From positions 31,840 to 95,839 of the forward strand of contig JAQGHU010000048.1 in assembly GCA_028291515.1 (NCBI GenBank): a stretch of DNA of 64,000 nt, written 5' to 3'. Shown piece after piece: positions 44,036 to 53,971 of this stretch. Within the stretch, counting starts at the first letter, position 1; each line of letters begins with the position of its first letter. The stretch is from Schlesneria sp. GTDB lineage: Bacteria; Planctomycetota; Planctomycetia; Planctomycetales; Planctomycetaceae. Both the position numbers and the translations under genes were made by a program. Below the pieces are notes generated by a model that saw nothing but the letters and a program-made list of their open reading frames with translations, made no database searches and was not told the DNA's origin.

Positions 44036-44665
44036 ACCTTAATTAAACCTGAATGAAAATTCAGTGCAAACACATAAGTCATTGTCATTTCAATTGCCAA
44101 GCGAGTGAAAATGACTGTTTTCTTACGCGTCGCACGTGAGCCGCAGATTTCTACGTGAAGCACCCTGAAGAAGCAATGAATTCAGGTGCGGCGACAGTAA
44201 TGATTGATCCTTTAATTTCTATTCACAAAGGTGCGACACAATGTCGTGCTCGGGGTTCTTCAGCTCGCTCTCCGTCTTAACAGGCTGGGCGCACACCACC
44301 ACCAATACGAATTTCGAAAAAGAAATTCAACAAAATAAAGACAAAATAGGTTTTTACGGTGACTGCGCAGTCACGGAATCCACAGAACTAGCAATGAGGA
44401 TCATTGCGCCACGTCGCAGAATGAGAACAGCACCACAATCGCGAACATTCGTTTGTTAATTGTTCGCAAGGCATTGTGGACGCATGACGATCGTGATCAG
44501 CGTGCGGCTCGGAAGGTTACCGGGGGGATAATGTTGCACGTCAAGACGCGACTCGACTGCTGATCGGCGTCGCAATGCCTAACCATGAATTCGCGGTGCG
44601 TGCTCGTCCGCGGTTTGCATTGACGGGGCGGAGAATTCGGCCGCTCTCCGACGTTGAGCCACGCT
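44036..44665. other. AT-richer region upstream of the DUF1559 gene
   Basis: No gene is seen in these 630 bp. It should hold the promoter of the DUF1559 gene (minus strand). A perfect 16-bp palindrome GTGACTGCGCAGTCAC lies at 44359-44374, a possible dimeric regulator site. Base composition is clearly more AT-rich than in neighbouring genes, especially 44040-44120 and 44300-44355. Confidence 0.5.
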
Positions 44666-45473
44666 TCAGCGATCTGTTTTGAGATCGGCCCAAGGGTCAC
44701 GCGTATCGGCAGGATAGAGAAACGAAGTTGGCCGCTGGATTCGCAATCTTTCGGCCTCATCGCCCGCCAGGTTCGAGCCGCGCAGGTTCGCAAGCACTTC
44801 TTGAGAGGCATCGGGAGCGATCCATCGCACGCTGCCATCCGCCATCAGAAAGGGACCACCGAAATTTTCGATCCGGCCGTAAGTTCGCGGAGTATCTTTC
44901 AGGCTACGCAACGGTCGCCAATTGTAGGGGCAACCCCAAGGAACGAAGTCGCCCCCAAGCTCTCCCATCACAAAAGTCTCGCTCCGACTTTGGATTTCAG
45001 AGGGCTTGATGCCACTGTTCGCGCCCAGCAAGTTGGAATTGGCGGAATAGTACGAGAGTGCGAACTCGTCTTTCTGGGGATTCAAGCCGGTATCATGGAC
45101 ACTCGGACTCATTAACACTCGCAGCCGGATGCTGAAGCAACCGGCGTTGAAAGGTGCATCCCACGGCTGTTTGAAATCAATCTGGCTGTAAAGCGGCGAC
45201 GACTCCAGGTACGGAAGCAACAAGATCCCCCAGCCGTGCATCCCGCCGCCGTTCTGATCAAAGGTCCCGCCGGGAGGCCAGTGTTGAAACGTGTCGTGAT
45301 AGTTGTCTAACGCCAGCCCAATCTGCTTGAGATTGTTCCTCGACTGCGTTCGCCGAGCCGCCTCGCGTGCTTGCTGCACCTGCCGGCAAGAGGAGCAATA
45401 CCGCCAGCACAACCACGCCCGCGATGGCCATTGCCTGGATCCATCGCGAGCGTACTGAGGCATCGATCGCCAT
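44666..45473 (-). pseudogene. Frameshifted DUF1559 gene
   Basis: The frame from ATG 45473 encodes [20 protein letters not shown] and a hydrophobic [11 protein letters not shown], then leaves the family pattern. The frame next to it continues [20 protein letters not shown] and on to the stop at 44666, with DUF1559 features ([23 protein letters not shown]). Removing one G of the GG pair at 45379-45380 (CC on the plus strand) would join LLLPA to [10 protein letters not shown] exactly as in intact members, so a one-base insertion broke the gene. The N-terminus also lacks the GFTLIE prepilin cleavage motif, so it may be a non-pilin variant. It lies 12 bp after the stop of sppA (minus strand). Confidence 0.85.
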
Positions 45474-45485
45474 TGAGGATCAACT

Positions 45486-47291
45486 CTATTTGACGAGCAT
45501 CCGATACGGCATTACGGTCAGGACTCGCTCTTTCGCCAGCAGTTCGTAGACACCCAAGCCTTGCAGTTGCTCGGCGACTTCAGGAGGGAGCTGCTTCAGC
45601 CAGGCGGAAGCGGCCGCATTCAGTGAAGTTGTCCCTGGATCGATCGGGCCGAACAGTTGTTCGAATGGGCTGATTGGTTTCGGCAGGTCCAGGCGTTCCA
45701 GCTTTTGGTCTGGGTCGAGTCCTGCCGCTTTCTTCGCGTGGGCGATCGCGTCGGTCAGCGTGCCGAGTTCATCGACCAGGCCTAGTTGCAACGCTTGGGC
45801 TCCGGTGTAGACTCGGCCGCGGGCCATCTTTTCCAGCTTGTCGTAGTCCATCTTGCGCCCGGCGGCGGCCTTTTTCGTGAATTGGCCGTAGATGTCGTTC
45901 AGCATCTTTTGCATCGATTCCCGTTCGGAATCCGTGAACGGCGTCGTCATGCTCAACACGCCGCTATTTTTGCCGCGCTGCACGACGCTGGTCGTGATCC
46001 CGATCTTTTCGAAGAACTTTTCGAAGGCCAGTTTGCCGCCAACGACACCGATGGAGCCTGTCAGCGTGCCGGGTTCGGCGAAGATGCGGTCGGCACCCAT
46101 CGCGATGTAGTAACCGCCGCTGGCGGCCACATCGCCCATGCTGACGATCAGCGGTTTCTTGCCGTCGAGTGTTTCCAGTTCGTGCCACATCAGATCGCTG
46201 GCCAGAGCGCTGCCACCAGGGCTGTCGATTCGCAGCACAATCGCTTTCACGGATGCGTCGTCGCGAGCCTGACGGATCGCTTTGATCATTGTTGTCGAGC
46301 CCATGGATTCGTCGCCGAAGAAGTCGGCCTTGCTGCTGCCGGACATGATCGGACCGACCGCATTAATAATCGCGATCTTGGGGGAACTCGACTTGCGCTG
46401 AGTCGGTTCGACCCCCATCATCAGATTCATCATCTTGGCCATACCGGCGATGCCGCTGAAATCGGTATCAACCTTCTTTTTGCCATATCCCTTCACGATC
46501 TTGATTTCAGCGTCTTTGCGATCCCCTTTGATCAGATCGGCAATTGCGTCTTCATAGGATATGCGATCGATCAAACCAAGCTTCTTCGCATCGGCGGCCG
46601 TATACAAGCCCGTATCGATGGCGGCTTTGACTTGATCGGCGGTCAGCTTGCGTGACGTTGCGACCATCTCCACGATCTGGCGATAATAATCGTCCAGAAT
46701 CGCTTCCATTTCTTCGCGGAACGCGGGGCTCATTTCTGACCGGCTATAGGGTTCGGCCGCCGACTTGAACTCGCCGACCCGCAGCATTTGTGGCTGAATC
46801 GCCAGCATGTCGAACAGATTCTTGTAGAACGACACTTCTGCTCGCAGGCCCGGCATCATCAGCATGCCTGATTCGGGGAGCACGATTTCGTCGCAGGCAG
46901 AGGCGAGCAGGTAATCCTTGGTACTGCCGCTTTCGAGCCACGCATACACTTTGCGACCCTTCTGTCGCATCTTTTGAATGCCCGTTCGCAGTTCGTGCAA
47001 CTTGGCCCAGCCGATTGAGGGGCCGTCGATATGCAGGATGACCGCTTCCAGATCGTCGTCGCGACTCGCCTTGTCCATTCGCTGCAGGCCAATGGTCAAC
47101 GTTTCGACGACTTCACTGAACAAGCCGGGGGCAGCCGCTCCTTCGGGATAGCTCCCGTGGATCTCGATATGAGCGACCGTCAATTTCTTCTTCGTGACGG
47201 CTTGTTCTGCATCCGCTTGGGGCTCGGGAGTGTTTGCCGCAAACACAGGTGAGACCATCAGTAAGGCCAACAGGGCAGCAGTCACCTTCAT
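45486..47291 (-). CDS. sppA: Signal peptide peptidase SppA, 67-kDa type
   Basis: A 601-residue exported serine protease that degrades cleaved signal peptides in the membrane. A signal sequence [19 protein letters not shown] opens it (ATG 47291, with CAGGAG eight bases upstream). The tandem SppA halves are visible: the N-terminal one carries [11 protein letters not shown] with the general-base Lys at about 176, and the C-terminal one carries [16 protein letters not shown] and [18 protein letters not shown] with the nucleophile Ser at about 391. This Lys/Ser pairing across the halves is that of E. coli SppA. The broken DUF1559 gene follows 12 bp downstream on the same strand. Confidence 0.93.
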   Translation of the reverse strand: MKVTAALLALLMVSPVFAANTPEPQADAEQAVTKKKLTVAHIEIHGSYPEGAAAPGLFSEVVETLTIGLQRMDKASRDDDLEAVILHIDGPSIGWAKLHELRTGIQKMRQKGRKVYAWLESGSTKDYLLASACDEIVLPESGMLMMPGLRAEVSFYKNLFDMLAIQPQMLRVGEFKSAAEPYSRSEMSPAFREEMEAILDDYYRQIVEMVATSRKLTADQVKAAIDTGLYTAADAKKLGLIDRISYEDAIADLIKGDRKDAEIKIVKGYGKKKVDTDFSGIAGMAKMMNLMMGVEPTQRKSSSPKIAIINAVGPIMSGSSKADFFGDESMGSTTMIKAIRQARDDASVKAIVLRIDSPGGSALASDLMWHELETLDGKKPLIVSMGDVAASGGYYIAMGADRIFAEPGTLTGSIGVVGGKLAFEKFFEKIGITTSVVQRGKNSGVLSMTTPFTDSERESMQKMLNDIYGQFTKKAAAGRKMDYDKLEKMARGRVYTGAQALQLGLVDELGTLTDAIAHAKKAAGLDPDQKLERLDLPKPISPFEQLFGPIDPGTTSLNAAASAWLKQLPPEVAEQLQGLGVYELLAKERVLTVMPYRMLVK

Positions 47292-47617
47292 TTGCGAATC
47301 TCCTGAGTCTAATTGCAATCGCTCTGCCAAGAGATACTTTCACTCTCGGCAGTGCGTTTCATCCGTCTCTTCAGTTCTAGCCAGCGGCTGTTCCGCCGTC
47401 CAGTAGCAGATTTCGGCAAGTTCTGGAAATGCGACTGGACTTGCGGCCCCGTCATATTACGCATCTGACCCTTGGCCGGATCATTTACTGCGATAGAATC
47501 CGTGCAACTTGATTTGACGCGCACCCGCTGAGCCCCCTGCTGGCACTGGACGGGGTGTGCTTGTTTGCGCTGATTCGACCAGATTCCTTTCCACATCACG
47601 CGAGAAGGCGAAGCACG

Positions 47618-50600
47618 ATGGCGACCGTGACGACAGGGGCATCACCAATCGCGGATCTCGCGCCGCGCTTGCTGAATGCTGCTGCGTTCAAAGCTGCGGT
47701 GGAGTGCCTTCGGGCTGGCGACGCGGTTACGATTGATGGAGCCTGGGGTTCATCGAGTGCTTTGGTTATCGCCGCATTGACGCGAGTCGCTCCGAATACC
47801 GTCGTCGTCATTCTGCCGCGAGAGCGAGAATTGGATGACTTCGCTGCCGATGTGGCGACGTTCGGGATCCAGCCAACTCCGTCGCAACCCGTGGCTGAGC
47901 CGGGGCAGCGAATTATTCCCGCGATCTTGCCCGCCTGGCCGTCGTTGCCGCGAGAATTGAGTATTGCGGATCCGATCCTGGGCAGTCGCTTACGCATCGT
48001 TCGTGGTTTTGAAGCAAACTCGTCGCCGCCGGTCGTGATCTCGACAATTCAAGCGTTGTTGCAACCAGTGCCGAGCCATTCAGAGCGAGTCGTCGCCTCG
48101 CGTTTGGTCAAAGTGGGCGAGGATCTGGATCTGGATGACATGGCCGCTTGGCTTGTGGAGAGGGGGTTCGAACGAGTCACCGCGCTGGAAGTCCCTGGCG
48201 AGTTCAGCATTCACGGCGGGATCATCGACATTTTTCCGCCTGATTCGTCTGATCCCGTCCGCGTGGAACTGTTCGGCGACGAAATCGAATCGATCCGACT
48301 GTTTGATGTGGAGTCGCAACGAAAAGTCGCCTCGGTGTCCGAGATTGCGATCACGGTACTCTCGCCGTCAGACCTGAAGCACGATGACGACGACCCCGTG
48401 GCGGCGGTCTCTCCACTGGTCATCAACGGCGAGCATGTGCTCGATGCGATGCCTGCGAACGCGTGGGTCGTGTTCATCGAGATGGAGGAAATGATTCGAG
48501 AGGGTCGGCAATATCTGGACCGCCTCGCCGATCCCAAGGGACTCTTCAGCGTCGAATCGACGATGCAGCGCTGTGCCGCTCGACCTCACATGAATCTGGC
48601 ACCGCTGGTCGCGGGCAGTTATGGCAAGCAGACCATTCACCTGCAGATGGCCTCGATTGAACGATTTGGCGGCGCGAAAGGAGAATCGCTCAAGGAACTC
48701 GAACGCGTCGTTCAACAGGATGAATCGATCTTGATTGCCTGTCACAACGAGGGTGCCAAGCAGCGTCTGACCGAGTTACTCGCGGAAGTCTATGGCGACC
48801 CTAGCCTGCTCGGCCCCGAATCGCGACCGCCCGGCTCGGCCAAACCGAAAGATCAGCCTCCCCCACCGCCGTCTGGTCCGCCATTGAAACGGTTTCTGCG
48901 AGGCAAGCCAGACCCGGCTGCGAAGAATGCGCCCGTCCCCGCGCAACCGGAACCCGTCGCACCTGCTCCCGTCGCGCCACCAATACCGAAGGACCATCCG
49001 TTTCATCAGCGTGTGCGGCTGTGCGTGGGTCACGTCAGCCGGGGCTTCCGCCTTGTCGGAGAGAAGATTGTCGTCCTAAGCGACAATGAACTCTTCGCTC
49101 GAACAGAAGTCCAGCGGGCTCCACGCAAGAAACGCATCGAATCTCGAGTGATCGATAGCTTTCTGGACTTGGCAATCGGCGACCTGGTGGTACATCTCTC
49201 GCATGGAATCGCTCGGTTTCGTGGGATGGAGGTGCAGAAGAAAGGTGATCTCACTGAAGAACATCTGGTGCTGCAGTTTGCCGATGAATTGAAGATGTAC
49301 GTCCCGACATCATTGATTCATCTAGTTCAGAAATACATCGGCGGTGCCAAAGCCGCGCCCGAACTGTCGAAGGTGGGCGGGACCAGTTGGGTCAACAAGA
49401 AGAAGCGAGTCGCCGAGGCGGTCGGAGACATGGCGGCCGACATGCTGAAGCTGCAGGCCGACCGCGATCTCAAACCGGGGTTGGCGTGTCCTCCCGATAG
49501 TCACTGGATGGAGGAATTCGAGGCGGAGTTTCCGTACACCGAAACGGACGATCAGTTAAAAGCGATCGCTGAAGCGAAAGAGGATATGCAGCGCCCGCGC
49601 CCGATGGACCGGCTGATTTGCGGCGATGTCGGCTATGGCAAAACGGAAGTGGCGATGCGAGCGGCCTTCAAAGCAGTTGATGCCGGGCGCCAGGCCGCGA
49701 TCCTGGTCCCGACGACTGTCCTGTGCGAACAGCATTTTCGCAGCTTTTGCGAACGGATGGCCGAATTCCCCGTCTCGATCGCGTCGCTCAATCGGTTTCG
49801 GTCGGCGAGTGAAACCCGTGAAGTTCTGCAGGGACTGGCCAATGGAACGATCGACATCGTGATTGGAACTCATCGCCTGGTCAGCAAGGATGTCAAATTC
49901 AAAGACCTCGGCCTGCTGGTCATCGACGAAGAGCAACGGTTCGGTGTCGAAACGAAAGAGTTGTTGAAGCATCTGCGATTGGAAGTCGACGTGCTGACGT
50001 TGTCGGCGACCCCGATTCCCCGCACGTTGCACATGTCACTCGTTGGCATCCGCGATATTTCCAACCTGGAAACACCCCCGCAGGATCGCATGGCCGTGGA
50101 AACGCGGGTCTGTCGCTGGGATGGCGAGTTGATCCGGTCGGCCATCGTGCGCGAGTTGAACAGGACGGGCCAGATTTACTTCGTCCACAACCGCATCTAC
50201 GACATCCAAACGATCGCCGATAAGATTCATGTGCTCGTACCCGAAGCCAAGATCGACATCATTCACGGTCAGATGGATGAGACGACGATGGAGAACGCGA
50301 TGCACGGTTTCGTCCAGGGGCGAACCGACATCCTGGTCGCCACGACGATTATCGAGAGCGGTCTGGACATTCCCAACGCGAATACGATCTTCATTCATCA
50401 GGCTGGAAACTATGGCCTGGCAGATCTGCATCAACTGCGAGGGCGCGTGGGACGCTACAAGCACCGAGCTTACTGTTACCTGTTGCTGGAAGATGGCAAG
50501 ACGTTGACGCCACAAGCGTCGAGGCGAATGAAAGCGATCGAGGAATTCAGCGAACTCGGTGCCGGCTTCAAGATCGCCATGCGCGATCTCGAGATTCGTG

Positions 50601-51151
50601 GTGCGGGCAACATTCTGGGGACCGAACAGAGCGGCCATATCGCGGCGGTCGGCTATGAATTGTATTGCCAGTTGCTCGACAACGCCGTCCGGGCGATGAA
50701 GCGACAGCCGATTCGTGAACACCGTCATGTCGAAGTGACGCTGCCTGTCTCGGCGTTCCTCCCCTTGGACTATGTTCCCGAGGGACGCCCCAAGATCGAA
50801 ATGTATCGTAAGCTGTCGAGTGTCTCGTCGCTGGATGACTTGGCAGAGCTCAAAGCCGAATTCCGCGACCGATTCGGACCGTTGCCCGATCCGGCCGAGA
50901 AGCTGTTCCTAGTGCGTGAGTTACAACTGCTCGCGTTACGCTGGCAGATCCATGACATCCACTTGGAGCCCGGTTACGTGATCCTCGGATATCGCAACCC
51001 GAAGCTGATGGCCCAGTTGAGTCGACTGACACTGATTCCACTCCGCATCCTGGATACGGAAGAAGCCTGTCTGGTATTGCCTCCCAACCTGAAGGGCAAC
51101 AAAGCTTTGCTGCGACTCATCAAAGAGACCTTGCAGGCAAGTCCCTCCTGA
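47618..51151 (+). CDS. mfd: Transcription-repair coupling factor
   Basis: The 1177-residue translocase removes stalled RNA polymerase and recruits UvrA. The UvrB-homology region spans about 20-400 (ADLAPRLLNAAAF, FSIHGGIIDIFPP), the RNA-polymerase-interaction domain follows (LAIGDLVVHLSHGIARFRGMEV near 525), then helicase motifs GDVGYGKTEVAMRAAFKAV (668), DEEQRFGVETKE (768), SATPIPRTLHMSLVGIRD (790) and TTIIESGLDIPNANT, and the C-terminal autoinhibitory domain (VEVTLPVSAFLPLDYVPEGRPKIEMYRKL). An unusual Pro/Ala-rich insert (about 405-460) lies between the UvrB-like part and the polymerase-binding domain. ATG 47618 follows AAGG; an earlier in-frame TTG at 47555 is ignored. Confidence 0.97.
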   Translation: MATVTTGASPIADLAPRLLNAAAFKAAVECLRAGDAVTIDGAWGSSSALVIAALTRVAPNTVVVILPRERELDDFAADVATFGIQPTPSQPVAEPGQRIIPAILPAWPSLPRELSIADPILGSRLRIVRGFEANSSPPVVISTIQALLQPVPSHSERVVASRLVKVGEDLDLDDMAAWLVERGFERVTALEVPGEFSIHGGIIDIFPPDSSDPVRVELFGDEIESIRLFDVESQRKVASVSEIAITVLSPSDLKHDDDDPVAAVSPLVINGEHVLDAMPANAWVVFIEMEEMIREGRQYLDRLADPKGLFSVESTMQRCAARPHMNLAPLVAGSYGKQTIHLQMASIERFGGAKGESLKELERVVQQDESILIACHNEGAKQRLTELLAEVYGDPSLLGPESRPPGSAKPKDQPPPPPSGPPLKRFLRGKPDPAAKNAPVPAQPEPVAPAPVAPPIPKDHPFHQRVRLCVGHVSRGFRLVGEKIVVLSDNELFARTEVQRAPRKKRIESRVIDSFLDLAIGDLVVHLSHGIARFRGMEVQKKGDLTEEHLVLQFADELKMYVPTSLIHLVQKYIGGAKAAPELSKVGGTSWVNKKKRVAEAVGDMAADMLKLQADRDLKPGLACPPDSHWMEEFEAEFPYTETDDQLKAIAEAKEDMQRPRPMDRLICGDVGYGKTEVAMRAAFKAVDAGRQAAILVPTTVLCEQHFRSFCERMAEFPVSIASLNRFRSASETREVLQGLANGTIDIVIGTHRLVSKDVKFKDLGLLVIDEEQRFGVETKELLKHLRLEVDVLTLSATPIPRTLHMSLVGIRDISNLETPPQDRMAVETRVCRWDGELIRSAIVRELNRTGQIYFVHNRIYDIQTIADKIHVLVPEAKIDIIHGQMDETTMENAMHGFVQGRTDILVATTIIESGLDIPNANTIFIHQAGNYGLADLHQLRGRVGRYKHRAYCYLLLEDGKTLTPQASRRMKAIEEFSELGAGFKIAMRDLEIRGAGNILGTEQSGHIAAVGYELYCQLLDNAVRAMKRQPIREHRHVEVTLPVSAFLPLDYVPEGRPKIEMYRKLSSVSSLDDLAELKAEFRDRFGPLPDPAEKLFLVRELQLLALRWQIHDIHLEPGYVILGYRNPKLMAQLSRLTLIPLRILDTEEACLVLPPNLKGNKALLRLIKETLQASPS

Positions 51152-51210
51152 AACTACAAATCCATTTCTCCTGTTAATTGCGCCGAAGTGTGTTCGCATG
51201 GATGCGCAAC

Positions 51211-52533
51211 ATGAAATCAGTTTCCAAAGCAATTCTCATGTTCCAAATCTCACGTGAACATCGCGAACTCGTCACTTACGGGCGACGTGTATTGAGATTT
51301 GGCTTTGCCGTCCGGTGCTGCCTGCTTCTCGCCAGCCTGCTGGTGCTGACGACGTCAGGTTGCAATGCGCTGAAAGGGATAGGCAAAAAGCACGACCATC
51401 CCGTCTTGATTGAAGCGCCTCATCGCGTCGCCGGCCTTAAAAATGACGACGAGGAAGAGACCAAGATCGCGGATGCAGAGACTGATGCACCCGAAAAAGC
51501 CAATGTAATTGCCACAGGTGCGATCGCGCCGGTGGGCACAGATCCCTGGGCCGAATGGATCGACGACACGGCGATCTATAACTCGAAGATCGCAGCGACG
51601 GTTAACGGCTTTCCGATCTTGAATGGCGATGTGCTCGATCGCTACAGCGGATATCTGATTGATATGCGTAAGAGCATGCGAGAAAAACGAGTGCCGCCAT
51701 CGGAATACGAGAAGGTGCGCGAGATGTTCGTCCAACGCGATCTGCCAAGCCATATTCAGCGACGACTGCTTGTCGAAACCATGAAATCGAGCCTCAAGCC
51801 CGAGCAGATCAAGTTGCTGAACGATCACTTGGACGCCATGTTCGAGAAGGAAGTCGAAAAGCTGAAGCGTGAATTGAAGGTCTCAACTCGTACCGAACTC
51901 GAGTTGGAATTGAACAAGAAGGGGACCACGCTTCAGAATGTGAGAGATCAGTTCGCGACCGAGCGAATGGCGATGGAATACGTTTCGATGAAGATGGAAA
52001 AACCCGATCACATCGACCGGATGGATCTGCTCGCCTACTACCAGGCCCATCTGGATGACTACGCGGTCGCGGCCAATGTGACGTGGGAACAGATTCAGGT
52101 CTCGGTCACGCCTGCGATGTCCAAAGCGAAGGCACGGGAACGGATGCAAGAGGCTCTGGAAGAACTCTCCTCAGGAACGTCATTCGACGCAGTCGCCAAA
52201 AAGTACTCCGATGGACCAACGTCTAAAGACGGCGGACTTCGCGAAGAAATGGAAGTCGGCAGTTTGAAGGACACGAAACTCGAGAAAATGCTGTTCGATA
52301 TGCCAGTCGGCAAGCTCAGCAGCGTCTACGAGGCCCCCGAAGAGTTTCAGTTAGTCCGCGTCAAAAAGCGTGCCGCCGCCGGGCGACAACAATTTGGCGA
52401 CGTTCAAGATGAGATCCGTCAGAAGATGGAGAATGAGCAGAACAAGAAACGCCCTGAAAAGCTCTTCAAGAAGCTGTTTTCTGAAGCGATCATCGAAACG
52501 AAGTACGATCTGCCCAGCATCGCTCCGAAATAA
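51211..52533 (+). CDS. Exported peptidylprolyl isomerase (parvulin/PpiC type) lipoprotein
   Basis: About 440 residues. A membrane-spanning stretch CCLLLASLLVLTTSGCNAL ends in a lipobox-like TSGC, so it is likely a lipoprotein exposed to the periplasm. A SurA-like N-terminal helical part (about 110-260, ATVNGFPILNGDVLDRYSGYL onward) precedes a rotamase domain (TWEQIQVSVTPAMSKAKARERMQEALEELSSGTSFDAVAKKYSDGPTSKDGGLREEMEVGSL). It would help fold outer-membrane or secreted proteins. The start is unclear: TTG 51178, ATG 51202, 51211 and 51238 all open the same frame and none has a good ribosome site. mfd ends 27-87 bp upstream, so the two may be cotranscribed. Confidence 0.85.
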   Translation: MKSVSKAILMFQISREHRELVTYGRRVLRFGFAVRCCLLLASLLVLTTSGCNALKGIGKKHDHPVLIEAPHRVAGLKNDDEEETKIADAETDAPEKANVIATGAIAPVGTDPWAEWIDDTAIYNSKIAATVNGFPILNGDVLDRYSGYLIDMRKSMREKRVPPSEYEKVREMFVQRDLPSHIQRRLLVETMKSSLKPEQIKLLNDHLDAMFEKEVEKLKRELKVSTRTELELELNKKGTTLQNVRDQFATERMAMEYVSMKMEKPDHIDRMDLLAYYQAHLDDYAVAANVTWEQIQVSVTPAMSKAKARERMQEALEELSSGTSFDAVAKKYSDGPTSKDGGLREEMEVGSLKDTKLEKMLFDMPVGKLSSVYEAPEEFQLVRVKKRAAAGRQQFGDVQDEIRQKMENEQNKKRPEKLFKKLFSEAIIETKYDLPSIAPK

Positions 52534-52891
52534 AGCTGAAGGCCGATACGGGTGGCACGTCCCTGAAGCTTTGTGAAGGGTGTGGTCTTGGCATTGCGAA
52601 ATCACGCCCTTCGAAGACTCAGAGACGTGACACGCAGCCGCCCCTCCCGTCATTCCCACGCAGGCGGGAATCCAGAGAGTTGCGTGAAGCCCTCGACGCA
52701 GTGTGCTACGACTCTAAATACTGAGCGTGACACCCAAACTTAGTCCCAAACATCGGTAAACAAATTCGGGATCGGCCGAAAAGCAGGCCTCGCCGCAACT
52801 ACGACGTGACGACGGGTTCTCCCGGTGGATATACTGCGCGTTCAATCGAACTCCGCATTCACTCCAGCCACCGAAGTTGTTTTAACCCACC
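52534..52891. other. Intergenic region with a REP-like palindrome
   Basis: No gene is seen in these 358 bp. The sequence ATTCCCACGCAGGCGGGAAT with TCCAG after it lies at 52652-52675, a form known as a dispersed REP-like repeat in many bacterial genomes. The rest has no clear structure apart from a short GGGTGGCACG segment. Confidence 0.5.
52652..52671. repeat. REP-like palindrome (ATTCCC...GGGAAT)
   Basis: ATTCCC (52652-52657) pairs with GGGAAT (52666-52671) around an eight-base GC-rich centre, preceded by CGTC and followed by CCAG, matching the CGTCATTCCCGCxxxGCGGGAATCCAG repeat known from many bacteria. Confidence 0.6.
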
Positions 52892-53764
52892 ATGCAAGTC
52901 GTCATCACCGCCGTCGGTCCGGATAATCACGGACTGGCCGACCCGATCATCCATCATGTGACCGGATCCGGGGCAAACATCTACGAAATCCAGATGTATG
53001 ACCACGATACGCAACGCATTTTTGCCATGCTGCTGCGCTGCGACTGGCCAGGCGATTCCATTCCGCTGGCGATATTGCGATCGCAAATGCACGACATCGG
53101 CAAGACGAAGAACCTGTCGATTCGAACATGGTCGCGCGATGAGCAGACCGAGCCGCCGCGACTTGCCATCTGCACGACGTATCGTCCCGAACCTGCACTC
53201 GCCGTCTTGCGAGCGATTCGCGACAAACGCCTACGAGCGACACCCGCCGTCATGTTAGGCAACCGCGATGCCTGCCGTGGCGTGGCCGAACAGTTTGAGG
53301 TTCCCTGGCACACCGTCGGCGATGCGAAGGGCGAACCTGATAATGACCAGATGGTGGAGATCTTCGACCGCTATCAGGTCGACTACATCCTGCTGGCCCG
53401 CTACATGCGAGTCCTCCCGGCCAGCACCTGTTGGCGTTTTGCTGGCCGGATCATCAACTTGCATCATGGACTGCTGCCCCCGTTTCCGGGATTCCGCCCC
53501 TACGAAGACGCCTATCAGCACCGCATGCTGACCTACGGCGCAACTGTGCATTTCATCGTGCCGGAACTCGATGCGGGAAATCAGATCATCCACCAAAGCA
53601 CGTTCACGGTCTTTCCGGGAACTTCGCTGGAAGAGATCAAGCGGCAAGGCGAATCCGATCACGAACCAAGCTGCCTGGTTGAAGGAGTCCGCCGCGTGGT
53701 CGATCGCGAAGTAGAGCTCCATTTCCATCGAGTCATCCGCCGCAATCCGCCTGTGCCTGAATAA
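52892..53764 (+). CDS. purU: Formyltetrahydrofolate deformylase
   Basis: A 290-residue enzyme with an N-terminal ACT-type domain (about 1-80, VVITAVGPDNHGLADPIIHHVTGSGANIYEIQM) and a formyl-transferase catalytic domain. The NLHHGLLPPFPGFRPYEDAY segment (about 188-207) carries the Asn and His of the active site, and GATVHFIVPELDAGNQIIHQ (about 216-235) carries the catalytic Asp. It hydrolyses 10-formyl-tetrahydrofolate to formate, which balances one-carbon pools and feeds PurT-type purine synthesis. The usual AVISNH motif is replaced by AVMLGNRDAC. It stands alone. The start at ATG 52892 is typical. Confidence 0.9.
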   Translation: MQVVITAVGPDNHGLADPIIHHVTGSGANIYEIQMYDHDTQRIFAMLLRCDWPGDSIPLAILRSQMHDIGKTKNLSIRTWSRDEQTEPPRLAICTTYRPEPALAVLRAIRDKRLRATPAVMLGNRDACRGVAEQFEVPWHTVGDAKGEPDNDQMVEIFDRYQVDYILLARYMRVLPASTCWRFAGRIINLHHGLLPPFPGFRPYEDAYQHRMLTYGATVHFIVPELDAGNQIIHQSTFTVFPGTSLEEIKRQGESDHEPSCLVEGVRRVVDREVELHFHRVIRRNPPVPE

Positions 53765-53773
53765 GAAGTTTCT

Positions 53774-53959
53774 TTAGCCACGGATGGAACACGGATTTTT
53801 GAGAAGAGAAGCAGATGGTCTTTCGCAATGCGATCTGCGAGCGTTCGACCGTGCGATGAGATGAAATTTGAAACGCAAGATACGGCTTGCCGTCGATCAG
53901 GGAGATTGGCGCTGATCGAGTTGCCACTCCGCTCTTATCCGTGTTCAATCCGTGGCTAA
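53774..53959. repeat. MITE-like element with 23-bp terminal inverted repeats
   Basis: TTAGCCACGGATGGAACACG and three more bases (53774-53796) and the complementary 53937-53959 pair with a single mismatch, enclosing 140 bp. The interior codes for nothing recognisable, and the frame at 53733-53948 (minus) only reads across it. A short miniature inverted-repeat element or dispersed intergenic repeat fits. It lies between the convergent purU and MFS genes. No clear target duplication was seen. Confidence 0.75.
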
Positions 53960-53971
53960 CTCTTCTCTGGA

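Noticed and set aside
53733..53948. 71-residue open frame over the MITE-like element
   Set aside because: It reads across the inverted-repeat arms and has no family resemblance.
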